DNA of 58,814 bases, from the NCBI GenBank assembly GCA_945860205.1, contig CAMARK010000020.1:1-58814 (forward strand), given 5' to 3'. This DNA is from Reyranella massiliensis 521. Lineage in GTDB: Bacteria; Pseudomonadota; Alphaproteobacteria; Reyranellales; Reyranellaceae. Shown here one piece after another: positions 25,511 through 37,700 of this stretch; positions within the stretch are counted from its first letter, which is position 1, and every line of letters begins with the position of its first letter. A program made the translations under genes and the position numbers. The notes under the pieces were generated by a model that saw nothing but the letters and a program-made list of their open reading frames with translations, was not told the origin of the DNA and did no database searches.

Positions 25511-26272
25511 ATGAGCAAGGTCATCATCGAGAAGAACGGGCCGGTCAGAACCGTCTGGATGAACCGGCCGGAGAAGAAGAACGCGCTCGACGCTGAGTTG
25601 CTGGGCAACATGATCGAGGCGCTGCAGGCGCCGGTCGCGGCCGAAGACCGCGTGCTGGTGATCCGCGGCAAGGGCGACGTGTTCTGCGCCGGTCTCGACA
25701 TGGCCGAGCGCAGCAAGAGCGCCGGCGACGGCAAGGCGAGCGGCATCGAAATCATGCTGCGCGCCATCGAGCTGTGCCCGTTGCCGGTCGTGGCCGTGGT
25801 GCACGGCGATGCCATCGCTGGCGGCAACGAGCTGGCGCTGCATTGCGACCTGGTGGTAGCAAGCCAGAAGGCGCGCTTCGGCATGTCGCTGGCCCAGGTC
25901 GGGCTCGCACCCAACTGGTTCCTGGCCAAGAAGCTGATGGAAGTGCTGGGCCCGGTGACGACCAGGGAGATGCTGCTGCTGGGCGATCCCCTGCCCTCGA
26001 CCAAGCTCTTTGCGCTCGGCCTGATCGCGCGTTGCGTGCCGGCCGACCAGCTCGAGGCCGAGGCCAGGAAGGTGATCGATCGCCTCGCCGCCAACGCGCC
26101 GCTGTCGCTCAAAGCCATGAAGGCACTGACCGTGCGCCAGCTCGAATTCCGCGACTCCATCCCGCACGACGACGTGGACGCGGCCGTGCGCGCGGCGATG
26201 CAGAGCCAGGACGCGCAGGAAGGCATGAAGGCCCGCCTGGAAAAGCGCACCGCGAAGTTCCAGGGAAAGTAG
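25511..26272 (+). CDS. enoyl-CoA hydratase/isomerase family protein
   Basis: A 253-residue crotonase-fold enzyme. The oxyanion-hole segments are VFCAGLDMAE and HGDAIAGGNELALHCDLVVA. The first catalytic Glu is kept in GGNELA, but the second (in FGxPE of hydratases) is replaced in RFGMSLAQVGLAPNW, so it may be an isomerase or another crotonase activity rather than a normal hydratase. It lies in a tight operon: TctC, crotonase, GIY-YIG-like protein, acyl-CoA dehydrogenase and CoA transferase. Confidence 0.88.
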   Translation: MSKVIIEKNGPVRTVWMNRPEKKNALDAELLGNMIEALQAPVAAEDRVLVIRGKGDVFCAGLDMAERSKSAGDGKASGIEIMLRAIELCPLPVVAVVHGDAIAGGNELALHCDLVVASQKARFGMSLAQVGLAPNWFLAKKLMEVLGPVTTREMLLLGDPLPSTKLFALGLIARCVPADQLEAEARKVIDRLAANAPLSLKAMKALTVRQLEFRDSIPHDDVDAAVRAAMQSQDAQEGMKARLEKRTAKFQGK

Positions 26273-26275
26273 TCC

Positions 26276-26614
26276 GTGTCGGTCAGGCTCCGCCTCGACA
26301 AGCCGTGGCGGCCGCTGACGCCGGAGGAAGCCGCGCGGCTGCCGGGACAGCTCGGGGTCTACCAGATCGCCGATGCTGATGGCGCCATTCTCTATATCGG
26401 CCAGGCGGGCGGCCGCTCGCCCTTCGGCCTGCGCAGCGAGCTCACGCGCGAAGCGGTGGAGCGCGGCCCGGGCCGGCAGTTCCGCGTCGAAGTGAACATG
26501 CAGTATCGCTCGCGCTGGTTCGAACTGCTGATGGTCCATAAGGCCGACCATGGCGAGCTACCGCCCGACAACGCCAAGAACCCGCCACCGCTGGGTCGAC
26601 TGAGCCCGGCCTGA
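26276..26614 (+). CDS. small GIY-YIG-like protein
   Basis: A 112-residue protein starting at GTG 26276 with GGGAAAG before it. The core reads GVYQIADADGAILYIGQAGG, followed by R in LRSELTRE. The GVY...YIG pair and following Gly-Arg region resemble the N-terminal part of a GIY-YIG nuclease fold, but the protein is short and a metal-binding Glu is not certain. Such proteins occur next to acyl-CoA dehydrogenase genes in related bacteria. Function unknown; nuclease activity should not be assumed. Confidence 0.7.
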   Translation: MSVRLRLDKPWRPLTPEEAARLPGQLGVYQIADADGAILYIGQAGGRSPFGLRSELTREAVERGPGRQFRVEVNMQYRSRWFELLMVHKADHGELPPDNAKNPPPLGRLSPA

Positions 26615-26624
26615 AGAGGCAGCC

Positions 26625-27791
26625 ATGGATTTCGAGCCCAGCGAAGAACAGCAACTGCTGATCGACCAGGTCCGCCGCTTTGTGCGCGAAGAGATCATCC
26701 CGCTCGAGGCCAAGCTCGACCCCGACGCGGCGGAGCTGGAGCCGGCCGACCACGCCCGCCTGGTCGCGAAGACCAAGGCGATGGGCCTGTTCGGCATCGA
26801 CATCCCCAAGGAATATGGCGGCCCCGACATCGATATCGTCACACGCGTGCTGCTGGCCATCGAGATGGCGCAGCACCGGGCCGGGCTTTACGTGCCCTGC
26901 TACGGCACCTTCGGCGGCGCGGGCCTGGCGCAAATCTTCGAGGCCAACGACGACCAGAAGGAGCGCTACCTCTATCCGACGCTGCGCGGCGAGAAGAAGG
27001 CCTTCTTCGGCCTCACCGAACCGTCGGGTGGCAGCGATCCGGCACGCGCCATCCAGACAAAGGCGGAGCGCAAGGACAATGGCTGGGTGCTAAACGGCGC
27101 CAAGATCTTCATCTCCAACGCAGACCGGGCGCAGTACGGCATCGTGTTTGCCCGCACCGACGCCGCCAAGGGCCGGGCCGGCATCACCTGCTTCCTCATC
27201 GATTCCGACACACCGGGCTTTCATGTGCGACGGGTGGTGCACACGCTCCGCTCCTCGCACTACGCGACCGAACTCGAGTTCAAGGATTGCTGGGTGTCGG
27301 ATCACCAGGTGCTGGGCGAGGTCAACAAGGGCTTCGCCGTCGCCAACGATCGCCTCACGCGCCAGCGCATTCCCTATGCCGCCGGCTGCATCGGCGTTGC
27401 TATCGCCGCCCACGAGATGGCGATCGAATGGGCCAAGATGCGCTCGACCTTCGGCGAGAAGCTGGCCAACCGCCAGGCCGTGCAGTGGATGCTGGTCGAC
27501 AACGAGATCGACATCCGCACCGCCAAGCACTTCACTCTGGAAGCCGCCGAGAAGGCGCGGCGCGGTCTGCCGTTCCGCATCGAAGCCTCGATCGCCAAGC
27601 TCACCGCGTCGGAAGGCGGCGGCCGCGTCGTCGATCGCTCGATGCAGATCCACGGCGGCATGGGCATGACCAAGGACCTGCCGCTGGAACGCTGGTATCG
27701 CGAGATGCGCATCCGCCGCGTCGGCGAAGGCCCGAGCGAAGTGCAGCGGATGGTGATCGCACGCGAAATCCTGGGCAGCAACCTCCGATGA
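26625..27791 (+). CDS. acyl-CoA dehydrogenase
   Basis: A 388-residue FAD enzyme that oxidises an acyl-CoA to the trans-2-enoyl-CoA. Visible are MDFEPSEEQQLLIDQVRRFV, the FFGLTEPSGGSDPARAIQT flavin segment, GAKIFISNADRAQYGIV, and the C-terminal QIHGGMGMTKDLPLERWYRE. The substrate is not evident. The start follows AAGAGG, and the stop overlaps the next gene in ATGA. With the crotonase and CoA transferase it makes a short acyl-CoA degradation unit. Confidence 0.95.
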   Translation: MDFEPSEEQQLLIDQVRRFVREEIIPLEAKLDPDAAELEPADHARLVAKTKAMGLFGIDIPKEYGGPDIDIVTRVLLAIEMAQHRAGLYVPCYGTFGGAGLAQIFEANDDQKERYLYPTLRGEKKAFFGLTEPSGGSDPARAIQTKAERKDNGWVLNGAKIFISNADRAQYGIVFARTDAAKGRAGITCFLIDSDTPGFHVRRVVHTLRSSHYATELEFKDCWVSDHQVLGEVNKGFAVANDRLTRQRIPYAAGCIGVAIAAHEMAIEWAKMRSTFGEKLANRQAVQWMLVDNEIDIRTAKHFTLEAAEKARRGLPFRIEASIAKLTASEGGGRVVDRSMQIHGGMGMTKDLPLERWYREMRIRRVGEGPSEVQRMVIAREILGSNLR

Positions 27792-28915
27792 GCACGCCTC
27801 CAGGCCCGCTGAGCGGCATCAACGTCATCGAGTTCGGCCAGAATCTGGCCGGCCCCTATTGCGGTCAGATCCTGGCCTTTCTCGGCGCCGACGTAATCAA
27901 AGTCGAGCGGCCTGAGGGCGACGATGCGCGCAAATGGGGCCCTCCGTTCATCGAAGGCGATGCGGTTGGCTTCATCGCGCTCAACCGCGGCAAGAAGTCG
28001 ATCACCTGCGATCTCGGCGACAAGGAGCAGCGCGACGCGCTGATCAAACGTATCGGGGCAGCCGATGTCTTCGTGCACAACCTCAGGGCCGACGTGCCGG
28101 CGAAGTTCGGTTTCGATGGGCCGGCGCTTACCAAGCGCTTTCCGCACCTGATCTATGCCGATCTCGGCGCTTTCGGCCATGCCGGACCGTGGAAGAATCG
28201 GCCGGGCTACGAGCCGATCATCCAGGCGGTCGCCGGGCTAATCTCGTTGAACGGCGATCCTTCGGGCCCCGAGGCGAGGGTCGGCGTGTCGATCATCGAC
28301 CTGTCGACCGGGATGTGGACGGCGATCGGCGTACTGGCGGCACTGGCCAAGCGCACGACGACGGGCCAGGGCAGCCTGGTCAATACCTCGCTGTTCGAAA
28401 GTGGCCTGATGTGGGCCTCGAACCACATCGCCTCATATTCGGTGACGGGCAAGATGGCGCCACGCCAGGGCACCGGCCATCCATCGCTGACGCCCTATCA
28501 GGCTTTCGAGTGCAACGATGGGCCGCTGATGATCTGCCCCGGCAACGATCGGCTGTGGCGCAAGTTCGCCGAGGCGCTCGGCCATCCCGAATGGCCCGAC
28601 GAGCCGCGGTTCAGAACCAACGTGGACCGCATGCAGCAGCGCGACCTTCTGCTTGGCATGATTGCCGATATCATGAAGCACGAGAGTCGCGCCCACTGGT
28701 CGGCGAGGCTCGACGCGCTCGGCGTGCCCAATGGTCCCCTCAACACGGTTCCGCAGGTGCTTGAGCTGGCCCAGGTCGCCGCTCTCGGCATGTTCGCGAC
28801 TCCTTATGAGGCGGCCGGTGCGCTGTTCCATGGACTGCCGGTCAGCTTCGACGGGATCCGCGCCGGCGGTCTCCAAACAGCGCCCAAGATCGGCGAAGAC
28901 AACGGGAAGATCTAG
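27788..28915 (+). CDS. CaiB/BaiF family (class III) CoA transferase
   Basis: A 375-residue enzyme that moves CoA between carboxylic acids. It shows INVIEFGQNLAGPYCGQILA, DVIKVERPEGDDAR, the GFIALNRGKKSI segment, and the catalytic Asp in VGVSIIDLSTGMWT. It probably activates the substrate of this operon by CoA transfer. The start overlaps the acyl-CoA dehydrogenase stop (ATGA). Its TAG stop (28913-28915) overlaps the stop of the convergent gene in a CTAG. Confidence 0.94.
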   Translation: MSTPPGPLSGINVIEFGQNLAGPYCGQILAFLGADVIKVERPEGDDARKWGPPFIEGDAVGFIALNRGKKSITCDLGDKEQRDALIKRIGAADVFVHNLRADVPAKFGFDGPALTKRFPHLIYADLGAFGHAGPWKNRPGYEPIIQAVAGLISLNGDPSGPEARVGVSIIDLSTGMWTAIGVLAALAKRTTTGQGSLVNTSLFESGLMWASNHIASYSVTGKMAPRQGTGHPSLTPYQAFECNDGPLMICPGNDRLWRKFAEALGHPEWPDEPRFRTNVDRMQQRDLLLGMIADIMKHESRAHWSARLDALGVPNGPLNTVPQVLELAQVAALGMFATPYEAAGALFHGLPVSFDGIRAGGLQTAPKIGEDNGKI

Positions 28916-29877
28916 CCGGCGAAGCTCAGGCAGTATTCACGCACGCGTTCTATGGGAATGCGGGCGTGGCTCTGGACGATGATGAACTTGCCGCCGGGAT
29001 CTTTCCCGTTGGGCAGCAGCACTTTTCGCTCGAAGTCCTCGGCCGCCCAGACGCAGGACTTTCTCGAGAACAACTGGTCGTCGGCGTAGTAACAGGGATC
29101 CCAGTGAGCGTGATAGTCGAACAGGTTGCCCTTGAGTTCGGCGACACTGGTGTAGAGCGAGTATTCCGTCCACGGGACCGTGCTGATCTTGCGGCCCAGC
29201 CAGTAACAAAGCATCGAGATGCCATCGATGGGCCCGAAGCGGAAGTGCCGGATGGTCTGTGCCGCCAGATCACCGTGAAGGATGTTCGGCGTGACCGACA
29301 GGCCGTGCGCCTCGGAATCATAGGGGACGCCCGTGATCTTGGAGACATGTTGCCACCAGTCGTGATGCGCCTTCGGCTCCCAGCGTGATATCGCGACCCT
29401 GTTCTTGATGAAGGTCGTGGCGTCGAAGTCGCCGACGCAGCAGACATCCGAATCCAGCGTCAGGTAACCGCCGAAGCCCAGCATCGCCGGAACCTGGAGT
29501 TTTACGATCTGCTGCCGGTACCATCCCGTCATCAGGTAGAAGCGGCTGCCGATGGGGAAAAAATCGCTCTCGGACCGGACCGACACGTCGATATTGGGGA
29601 AGCGCGGCAAACTGGTGCGCAGTTCCTGCACATCGCGGCGCGGCGCCACGATCAGGAGCTCAAATGGCTGAGAGCCACGCCAATGGCGCGCCAGCGATTC
29701 GATCAGGAGACCGGCACGGCCGAGATCGTCGCGACGCTTCATGCGTCGAAGAGCGAGAGGAAGGATGGCTTGGCGAACTTCGGTGAACATCGGCCGGATT
29801 GGAGTGGAAGCTATAGGGGGCGCTTGCCCACTACCACACCAAATGGTGTCGAAGGCCTCGGTTTTGATCAGCGGCAT
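28912..29877 (-). CDS. DUF6492 family protein (glycosyltransferase-like)
   Basis: A protein of about 321 residues with the DUF6492 pattern: RRDDLGRAGLLIESLARHWR, FELLIVAPRRDVQEL, and a DxD-type motif in GGYLTLDSDVCCVG, followed by YDSEAHGLSVTPNILHG and YHAHWDPCYYADDQ. The fold resembles GT-A glycosyltransferases, so sugar transfer to a surface glycan is a reasonable guess. I chose ATG 29875-29877 because AGGGGG lies just upstream; ATG 29788-29790 is a shorter choice that begins nearer the conserved part. It converges with the CoA transferase. Confidence 0.78.
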   Translation of the reverse strand: MPLIKTEAFDTIWCGSGQAPPIASTPIRPMFTEVRQAILPLALRRMKRRDDLGRAGLLIESLARHWRGSQPFELLIVAPRRDVQELRTSLPRFPNIDVSVRSESDFFPIGSRFYLMTGWYRQQIVKLQVPAMLGFGGYLTLDSDVCCVGDFDATTFIKNRVAISRWEPKAHHDWWQHVSKITGVPYDSEAHGLSVTPNILHGDLAAQTIRHFRFGPIDGISMLCYWLGRKISTVPWTEYSLYTSVAELKGNLFDYHAHWDPCYYADDQLFSRKSCVWAAEDFERKVLLPNGKDPGGKFIIVQSHARIPIERVREYCLSFAG

Positions 29878-29907
29878 TTCGCCCCCTGCCTGGCCTGCTT
29901 CACGGAC

Positions 29908-29935
29908 AAAAAAACGCCGGGCCAAGGGCCCGGCG
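29908..29935 (-). terminator. strong intrinsic terminator
   Basis: A perfect 9-bp G/C stem (29915-29923 with 29927-29935) and 3-base loop are followed on the minus strand by seven T. It lies about 200 bases after the lysR stop and just before the DUF6492 gene, ending the leftward trxB-lysR transcript or a separate small RNA. Confidence 0.88.
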
Positions 29936-30045
29936 AGTTGAACAGGGAGGCTTCACGTCTGGGAGACGTGGGATCAAAAGGATCCCGAGTTTCGATGACG
30001 ATCAGAACAAACTTTTCGTATCGAAGACCTGAAGACAGCCTATTC
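29908..30045 (-). ncRNA. candidate small RNA or structured lysR 3' region
   Basis: Between the lysR stop and the terminator the minus strand forms two clean hairpins, GGGATC/GATCCC (29970-29986) and CACGTC/GACGTG (29954-29970), then an unpaired CCTCCC, then the terminator. Anti-Shine-Dalgarno-like CCUCCC next to hairpins is typical of several alphaproteobacterial trans-acting RNAs. A possible promoter (TTCACC, 16 bases, TACACT) would start near 30045. No protein is encoded. Whether it is a separate transcript or mRNA tail cannot be decided from sequence. Confidence 0.35.
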
Positions 30046-30084
30046 CTTGCCCAGTGTATTGGTAGAGCCGATGTGGTGAACGCT

Positions 30085-30122
30085 GGCATGCGGTCAGCGC
30101 ATGCCTTGCATTGGCTATGCAA
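30085..30122. repeat. two adjacent perfect inverted repeats after lysR
   Basis: GGCATGCG/CGCATGCC (30085-30105) and TTGCAT/ATGCAA (30106-30122) lie side by side within 60 bases of the lysR stop. They may protect the mRNA end or be protein-binding sites. Confidence 0.55.
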
Positions 30123-30140
30123 ACCTGCACGTCTGGTTGC

Positions 30141-31031
30141 CTAGAATCGTGTTTCTGCGACCTTTCGCAGGAGAAAATCGCGGAATACAGCGATGCGCTT
30201 GGAGTGCCGCAGCTCCTCCGGATAGGTAAAATACACATCCGTTGTGCGGACATTGAGGTCCGGGAGGACCATCTCGAGCTTGGTCGATTCTCGGGCGAGA
30301 TAGTCGGGCAGCGAGGCGATACCGAGGCCCGATTCGACCGCCCGGAAGATGCCGTAGACATTGTTGACGCGCAGCACGACGACCCGCAGCGACGGATCGA
30401 CATTGCCCTCGTGCAGCAGCCAGTTGACGTCCTGCACGGGCGCACGGGCGTCCTCGCCGAAGATGATCAGGCGGTGCTGGTCGAGTTCCTCGACCGTCTT
30501 GGGCTTTCCGTATTTCTGGATGTAGCCGTGCGAGGCGTAGACGTGGCTGCGCACGGTCAGCAGGTGACGCTGCACGAGACCCGGCTGGCGCGGCATGACC
30601 ATGCGGATCGCCACGTCGGCCTCGCGCATCCCGAGGTCGAGCTCGTTGTCCGACAGCACGAGGCTGACGTCGATGTCGGGATACATCGCGATGAATTCGT
30701 GCATCTGGGCGGTGAGCCAGGTCGAACCGAAGCCGACCGTCGCCGTCACCTTCAGCCGGCCCGCCGGCTTGTCCTGGTTGGCGCGCAGGAGCGCCTCAGC
30801 GGTGTTCACCTTGGCCGCCATGTCGCGCGCGGTGCGGTAGAGCAGTTCGCCCTGCTCGGTCAGGATCAGGCCGCGGGCATGACGATGGAACAGCATGACG
30901 CCGAGTTGCTCCTCGAGCGCACCGATCTGGCGCGAGATCGCCGATTGGCTGAGCTTCAAGGTCTCGCCGGCATGCGTGAAGCTGCCGGCGTCGGCTACGG
31001 CCTGGAAGATCCGCAGCTTGTCCCAGTCCAT
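30141..31031 (-). CDS. LysR family transcriptional regulator
   Basis: A 296-residue regulator with the N-terminal winged helix (MDWDKLRIFQAVADAGSFTHA, LSQSAISRQIGALEEQLG, residues about 1-60) and the effector domain starting GRLKVTATVGFGSTWLTAQM. It follows trxB in the same direction after 62 bases that hold a 10-bp hairpin and an AGGGAGG binding site, so it may be co-transcribed with trxB and could sense redox state; the ligand and targets are not shown by sequence. The 3' region is unusually structured. Confidence 0.94.
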   Translation of the reverse strand: MDWDKLRIFQAVADAGSFTHAGETLKLSQSAISRQIGALEEQLGVMLFHRHARGLILTEQGELLYRTARDMAAKVNTAEALLRANQDKPAGRLKVTATVGFGSTWLTAQMHEFIAMYPDIDVSLVLSDNELDLGMREADVAIRMVMPRQPGLVQRHLLTVRSHVYASHGYIQKYGKPKTVEELDQHRLIIFGEDARAPVQDVNWLLHEGNVDPSLRVVVLRVNNVYGIFRAVESGLGIASLPDYLARESTKLEMVLPDLNVRTTDVYFTYPEELRHSKRIAVFRDFLLRKVAETRF

Positions 31032-31048
31032 GACATTGCCTCCCTAAA

Positions 31049-31073
31049 GCGTTTGGCGTTGCGCGCCAAACGC
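31049..31073. promoter_or_regulatory. 10-bp inverted repeat in front of lysR
   Basis: GCGTTTGGCG (31049-31058) and CGCCAAACGC (31064-31073) are perfect inverted copies around TTGCG, between the trxB stop and the lysR binding site. It could be an operator for the regulator itself or an mRNA stem that tunes lysR expression. Confidence 0.5.
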
Positions 31074-31093
31074 CGATCCCGACGCGTCACCGC

Positions 31094-32241
<1,148 letters not shown>

Positions 32242-32718
32242 ATGGCTCGCGCAAAGCTCGACCGAATCGATCGGCGCATTCTCAGCGACCTGCAATCAAA
32301 CGGTCGCATGACCAACGTCGATCTGGCGGAGCGGGCGGGCATTTCCGCCCCCCCTTGCCTGCGCCGGGTCCGGACCCTCGAACGTTCCGGCATCATCAAG
32401 GGCTACCACGCCGAACTCAGCCCCGAGGCCCTGGGCTACAGCGTTTCGGTGTTCGCCCTGGTCGGGCTGAACAGCCAGGCCGAAGCAGACCTCAAGTCCT
32501 TCGAGGAGCTGATCGCCAAATGGGACGAGGTCCGCGAGTGCCATATGCTGGCGGGCGAGGCCGACTTTCTGCTGAAGATCGTGGCCGAGACGTGGGACGA
32601 ATATCAGAAGTTCCTGACGACGCGGCTCACCTCCGCTCCCAACGTCAGCCACGTGAAGTCGATGATGGTTTTCCGCACCGCCAAGCAGGTGCCGGGAGTG
32701 CCGATCCCCGTCGAATAG
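32242..32718 (+). CDS. Lrp/AsnC family transcriptional regulator
   Basis: A 158-residue feast/famine regulator: helix-turn-helix in KLDRIDRRILSDLQSNGRMT, NVDLAERAGISAPPCLRRVR, TLERSGIIKGYHAELSPEA, then the RAM ligand-binding domain with VRECHMLAGEADFLLKIVAE. ATG 32242 follows GGAGGAAAA. Amino-acid binding is usual in the family, but the effector is unknown here. It is followed after 10 bases by a SnoaL-like gene in the same operon. Confidence 0.94.
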   Translation: MARAKLDRIDRRILSDLQSNGRMTNVDLAERAGISAPPCLRRVRTLERSGIIKGYHAELSPEALGYSVSVFALVGLNSQAEADLKSFEELIAKWDEVRECHMLAGEADFLLKIVAETWDEYQKFLTTRLTSAPNVSHVKSMMVFRTAKQVPGVPIPVE

Positions 32719-32728
32719 GAGGATATCC

Positions 32729-33115
32729 ATGGACGGAATGACTGCGCCCGACGTCACCCTCGAACAACTGCATGCGATCGCCGACGCCTTCGCCCGCCGC
32801 GACGTCGACGGCATCGTGAATTCGTTCGCGGAGGACGGCGAGTTCCGCAACGCCAAGGGCCCCGACTACTGGGGCCAGAGCTTCAAGGGCAAAGCCGCGA
32901 TCCGCGGCTACTTCGAACCCCTGTTCGCCAACGCCGGTGACGTGAAGTGGCAGCACACCAGCGAATTCATCCACGGCAACCGCGCCGTAACGGAATGGCA
33001 CCGCACCGCCACGCTCAGGAGCGGCGAGCGCCAGGAGTGGCTGGGCTGCGATCTCTACACCTTCCACCGCGGCCTCATCGTGATGAAGGACACCTACATA
33101 AAAGTCGTCGTCTGA
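32729..33115 (+). CDS. SnoaL-like/NTF2-like protein
   Basis: A 128-residue cone-fold protein: LEQLHAIADAFARRDVDGIV, NSFAEDGEFRNAKGPDYWGQ, FKGKAAIRGYFEPLF and a final EWLGCDLYTFHRGLIVMKD. Such proteins act as isomerases, hydrolases or ligand binders; none can be chosen. AGGAGG lies before the ATG. It probably shares a transcript with the Lrp-type regulator. Confidence 0.85.
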   Translation: MDGMTAPDVTLEQLHAIADAFARRDVDGIVNSFAEDGEFRNAKGPDYWGQSFKGKAAIRGYFEPLFANAGDVKWQHTSEFIHGNRAVTEWHRTATLRSGERQEWLGCDLYTFHRGLIVMKDTYIKVVV

Positions 33116-33205
33116 CCGAATTCCCTCTTGCGGGGAACATTGTGTATTGATAGGGTCCTATAAATACACGGCGTTGTCATAAAGACGATAAGGGGGGTCG
33201 CAGCC

Positions 33206-33772
33206 ATGAAAGATCTCTTCCAGGCGTCCCGGGTCCTGCTGCTCGACATGGCGTCGACGCTGCTCTTCCTCGCCGCCTACGTATTGACCGGCAATCTCTT
33301 CCTGGCGGTGGCGCTGGGCATGGCGCTGGGGATCGGCCAGATCGTCTGGCACTTCGCCCACAAACAGCCCGTCGAGGCCCTGCAGTGGCTGAGCCTGCTC
33401 ATCATCCTCGTCTCGGGCACGGCGACGTTCGTCACCGACGATCCGCTCTTCGTCATGCTCAAACCCACCGTCATCTACATCGTCGTCGGCCTGGTGATGC
33501 TGAAGCGCGGCTGGATGAACCGCTACCTGCCGCCGATCGCCCAGGCGACCGTGCCCGATCTCGGCATCACCTTCGGCTATGTCTGGGCGGGGCTGATGTT
33601 CTTCTCGGCCGCACTCAACATCGTGCTGGCGCTCAGCCTCGACGTCGCGACCTGGGCCGCCGTGAAGTCGGTCTGGGCGATCGGCAGCAAGGTCGGCCTG
33701 TTCCTGATCCAGTATGCGGTGATGAAGTCGACCGGCATCCGGCGCGCGCGCGCCATGATGGCGTCTACTTGA
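33206..33772 (+). CDS. intracellular septation protein A family (YciB/IspZ)
   Basis: A 188-residue inner-membrane protein with about five or six helices and the family segments MASTLLFLAAYVLTGNLFLA, TDDPLFVMLKPTVIYIVVGL and LNIVLALSLDVATWAAVKSV. YciB proteins affect envelope integrity and cell division; the mechanism is not settled. AAGGGGG lies upstream of ATG 33206. The end overlaps the convergent greA by 8 bases. Confidence 0.9.
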   Translation: MKDLFQASRVLLLDMASTLLFLAAYVLTGNLFLAVALGMALGIGQIVWHFAHKQPVEALQWLSLLIILVSGTATFVTDDPLFVMLKPTVIYIVVGLVMLKRGWMNRYLPPIAQATVPDLGITFGYVWAGLMFFSAALNIVLALSLDVATWAAVKSVWAIGSKVGLFLIQYAVMKSTGIRRARAMMAST

Positions 33773-34238
33773 ACTGGACGCCCACGACCTCGTAGGAGCG
33801 TGCGCCACGCGGCGTCTGGACCTCGACCGTGTCGCCGACGGTCTTGCCGATCAGTGCCCGGCCGATCGGCGACGTCACGGAGATGCTGCCCTTGCTGAGG
33901 TCGGCCTCATAGGGCCCGACGATCTGGTATTTCACCTTCTCGTCGGTGTCCTCGTCGGCCAGCCGGACAGTGGCGCCGAATTTCACGATCTTGCCCGTGA
34001 GCTTGCTGAAATCGATCACCTCGGCGCGCGAGATGATGTTCTCGATCTCGGCAATCCGGCCCTCGATGAAGCTCTGGCGTTCGCGCGCGGAGGTATATTC
34101 GGCATTCTCGGAAAGATCGCCGTGCTCGCGCGCTGCCGCGATCGCCTTGATGATCGAAGGCCGCTCAACGCTCTTCAGATGCTTGAGCTCGTCCTCGAGG
34201 CTTTTCAGCCCTTCGGCCGTCGTGGGAATCCTGTCCAT
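33765..34238 (-). CDS. greA: transcription elongation factor GreA
   Basis: A 157-residue factor that rescues backtracked RNA polymerase by stimulating RNA cleavage. The N-terminal coiled coil carries ERPSIIKAIAAAREHGDLSE, NAEYTSARERQSFIEGRIAE with the acidic tip residues DLSENAEY, and the C-terminal domain ends with SPIGRALIGKTVGDTVEV. The start MDRIPTTAEG at 34238 is the family start; earlier codons are not conserved. It lies downstream of carAB in the same direction, after 115 bases. Confidence 0.96.
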   Translation of the reverse strand: MDRIPTTAEGLKSLEDELKHLKSVERPSIIKAIAAAREHGDLSENAEYTSARERQSFIEGRIAEIENIISRAEVIDFSKLTGKIVKFGATVRLADEDTDEKVKYQIVGPYEADLSKGSISVTSPIGRALIGKTVGDTVEVQTPRGARSYEVVGVQFK

Positions 34239-34353
34239 TGCCGGATCGTCCTCAATGAATCGTGCGGCGTCAACGGCCAACGGACACAACCGGAAGACCC
34301 GCGGTGGGCAGGTCCGGCCGCGTCGCCCGGCATGAGCTGCCGGTGACGGGCGT

Positions 34354-37599
<3,246 letters not shown>

Positions 37600-37619
37600 G
37601 GCTTCCGCTTACAGCAAAG

Positions 37620-37669
37620 CTGTCATCCTGAGCGCAGCGAAGGATCCTTCGCTGCGCTCAGGATGACAG
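37620..37669. repeat. perfect 50-base palindrome between carA and carB
   Basis: The two 25-base halves (37620-37644 and 37645-37669) are exact inverted copies with no spacer, of the CTGTCATCCTGAGCGCAGCG repeat type widespread in alphaproteobacteria. It is transcribed between carA and carB and would form a long stem that could separate their expression or protect mRNA ends. Confidence 0.88.
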
Positions 37670-37700
37670 CGCACTTTGTTTTGGGTTTCGCAGGGCACGG

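Noticed and set aside
29683..30144. 153-codon plus-strand frame across the lysR tail region
   Set aside because: It overlaps the DUF6492 gene and the terminator on the other strand, has no binding site and resembles nothing known; the region is better explained by RNA structure.
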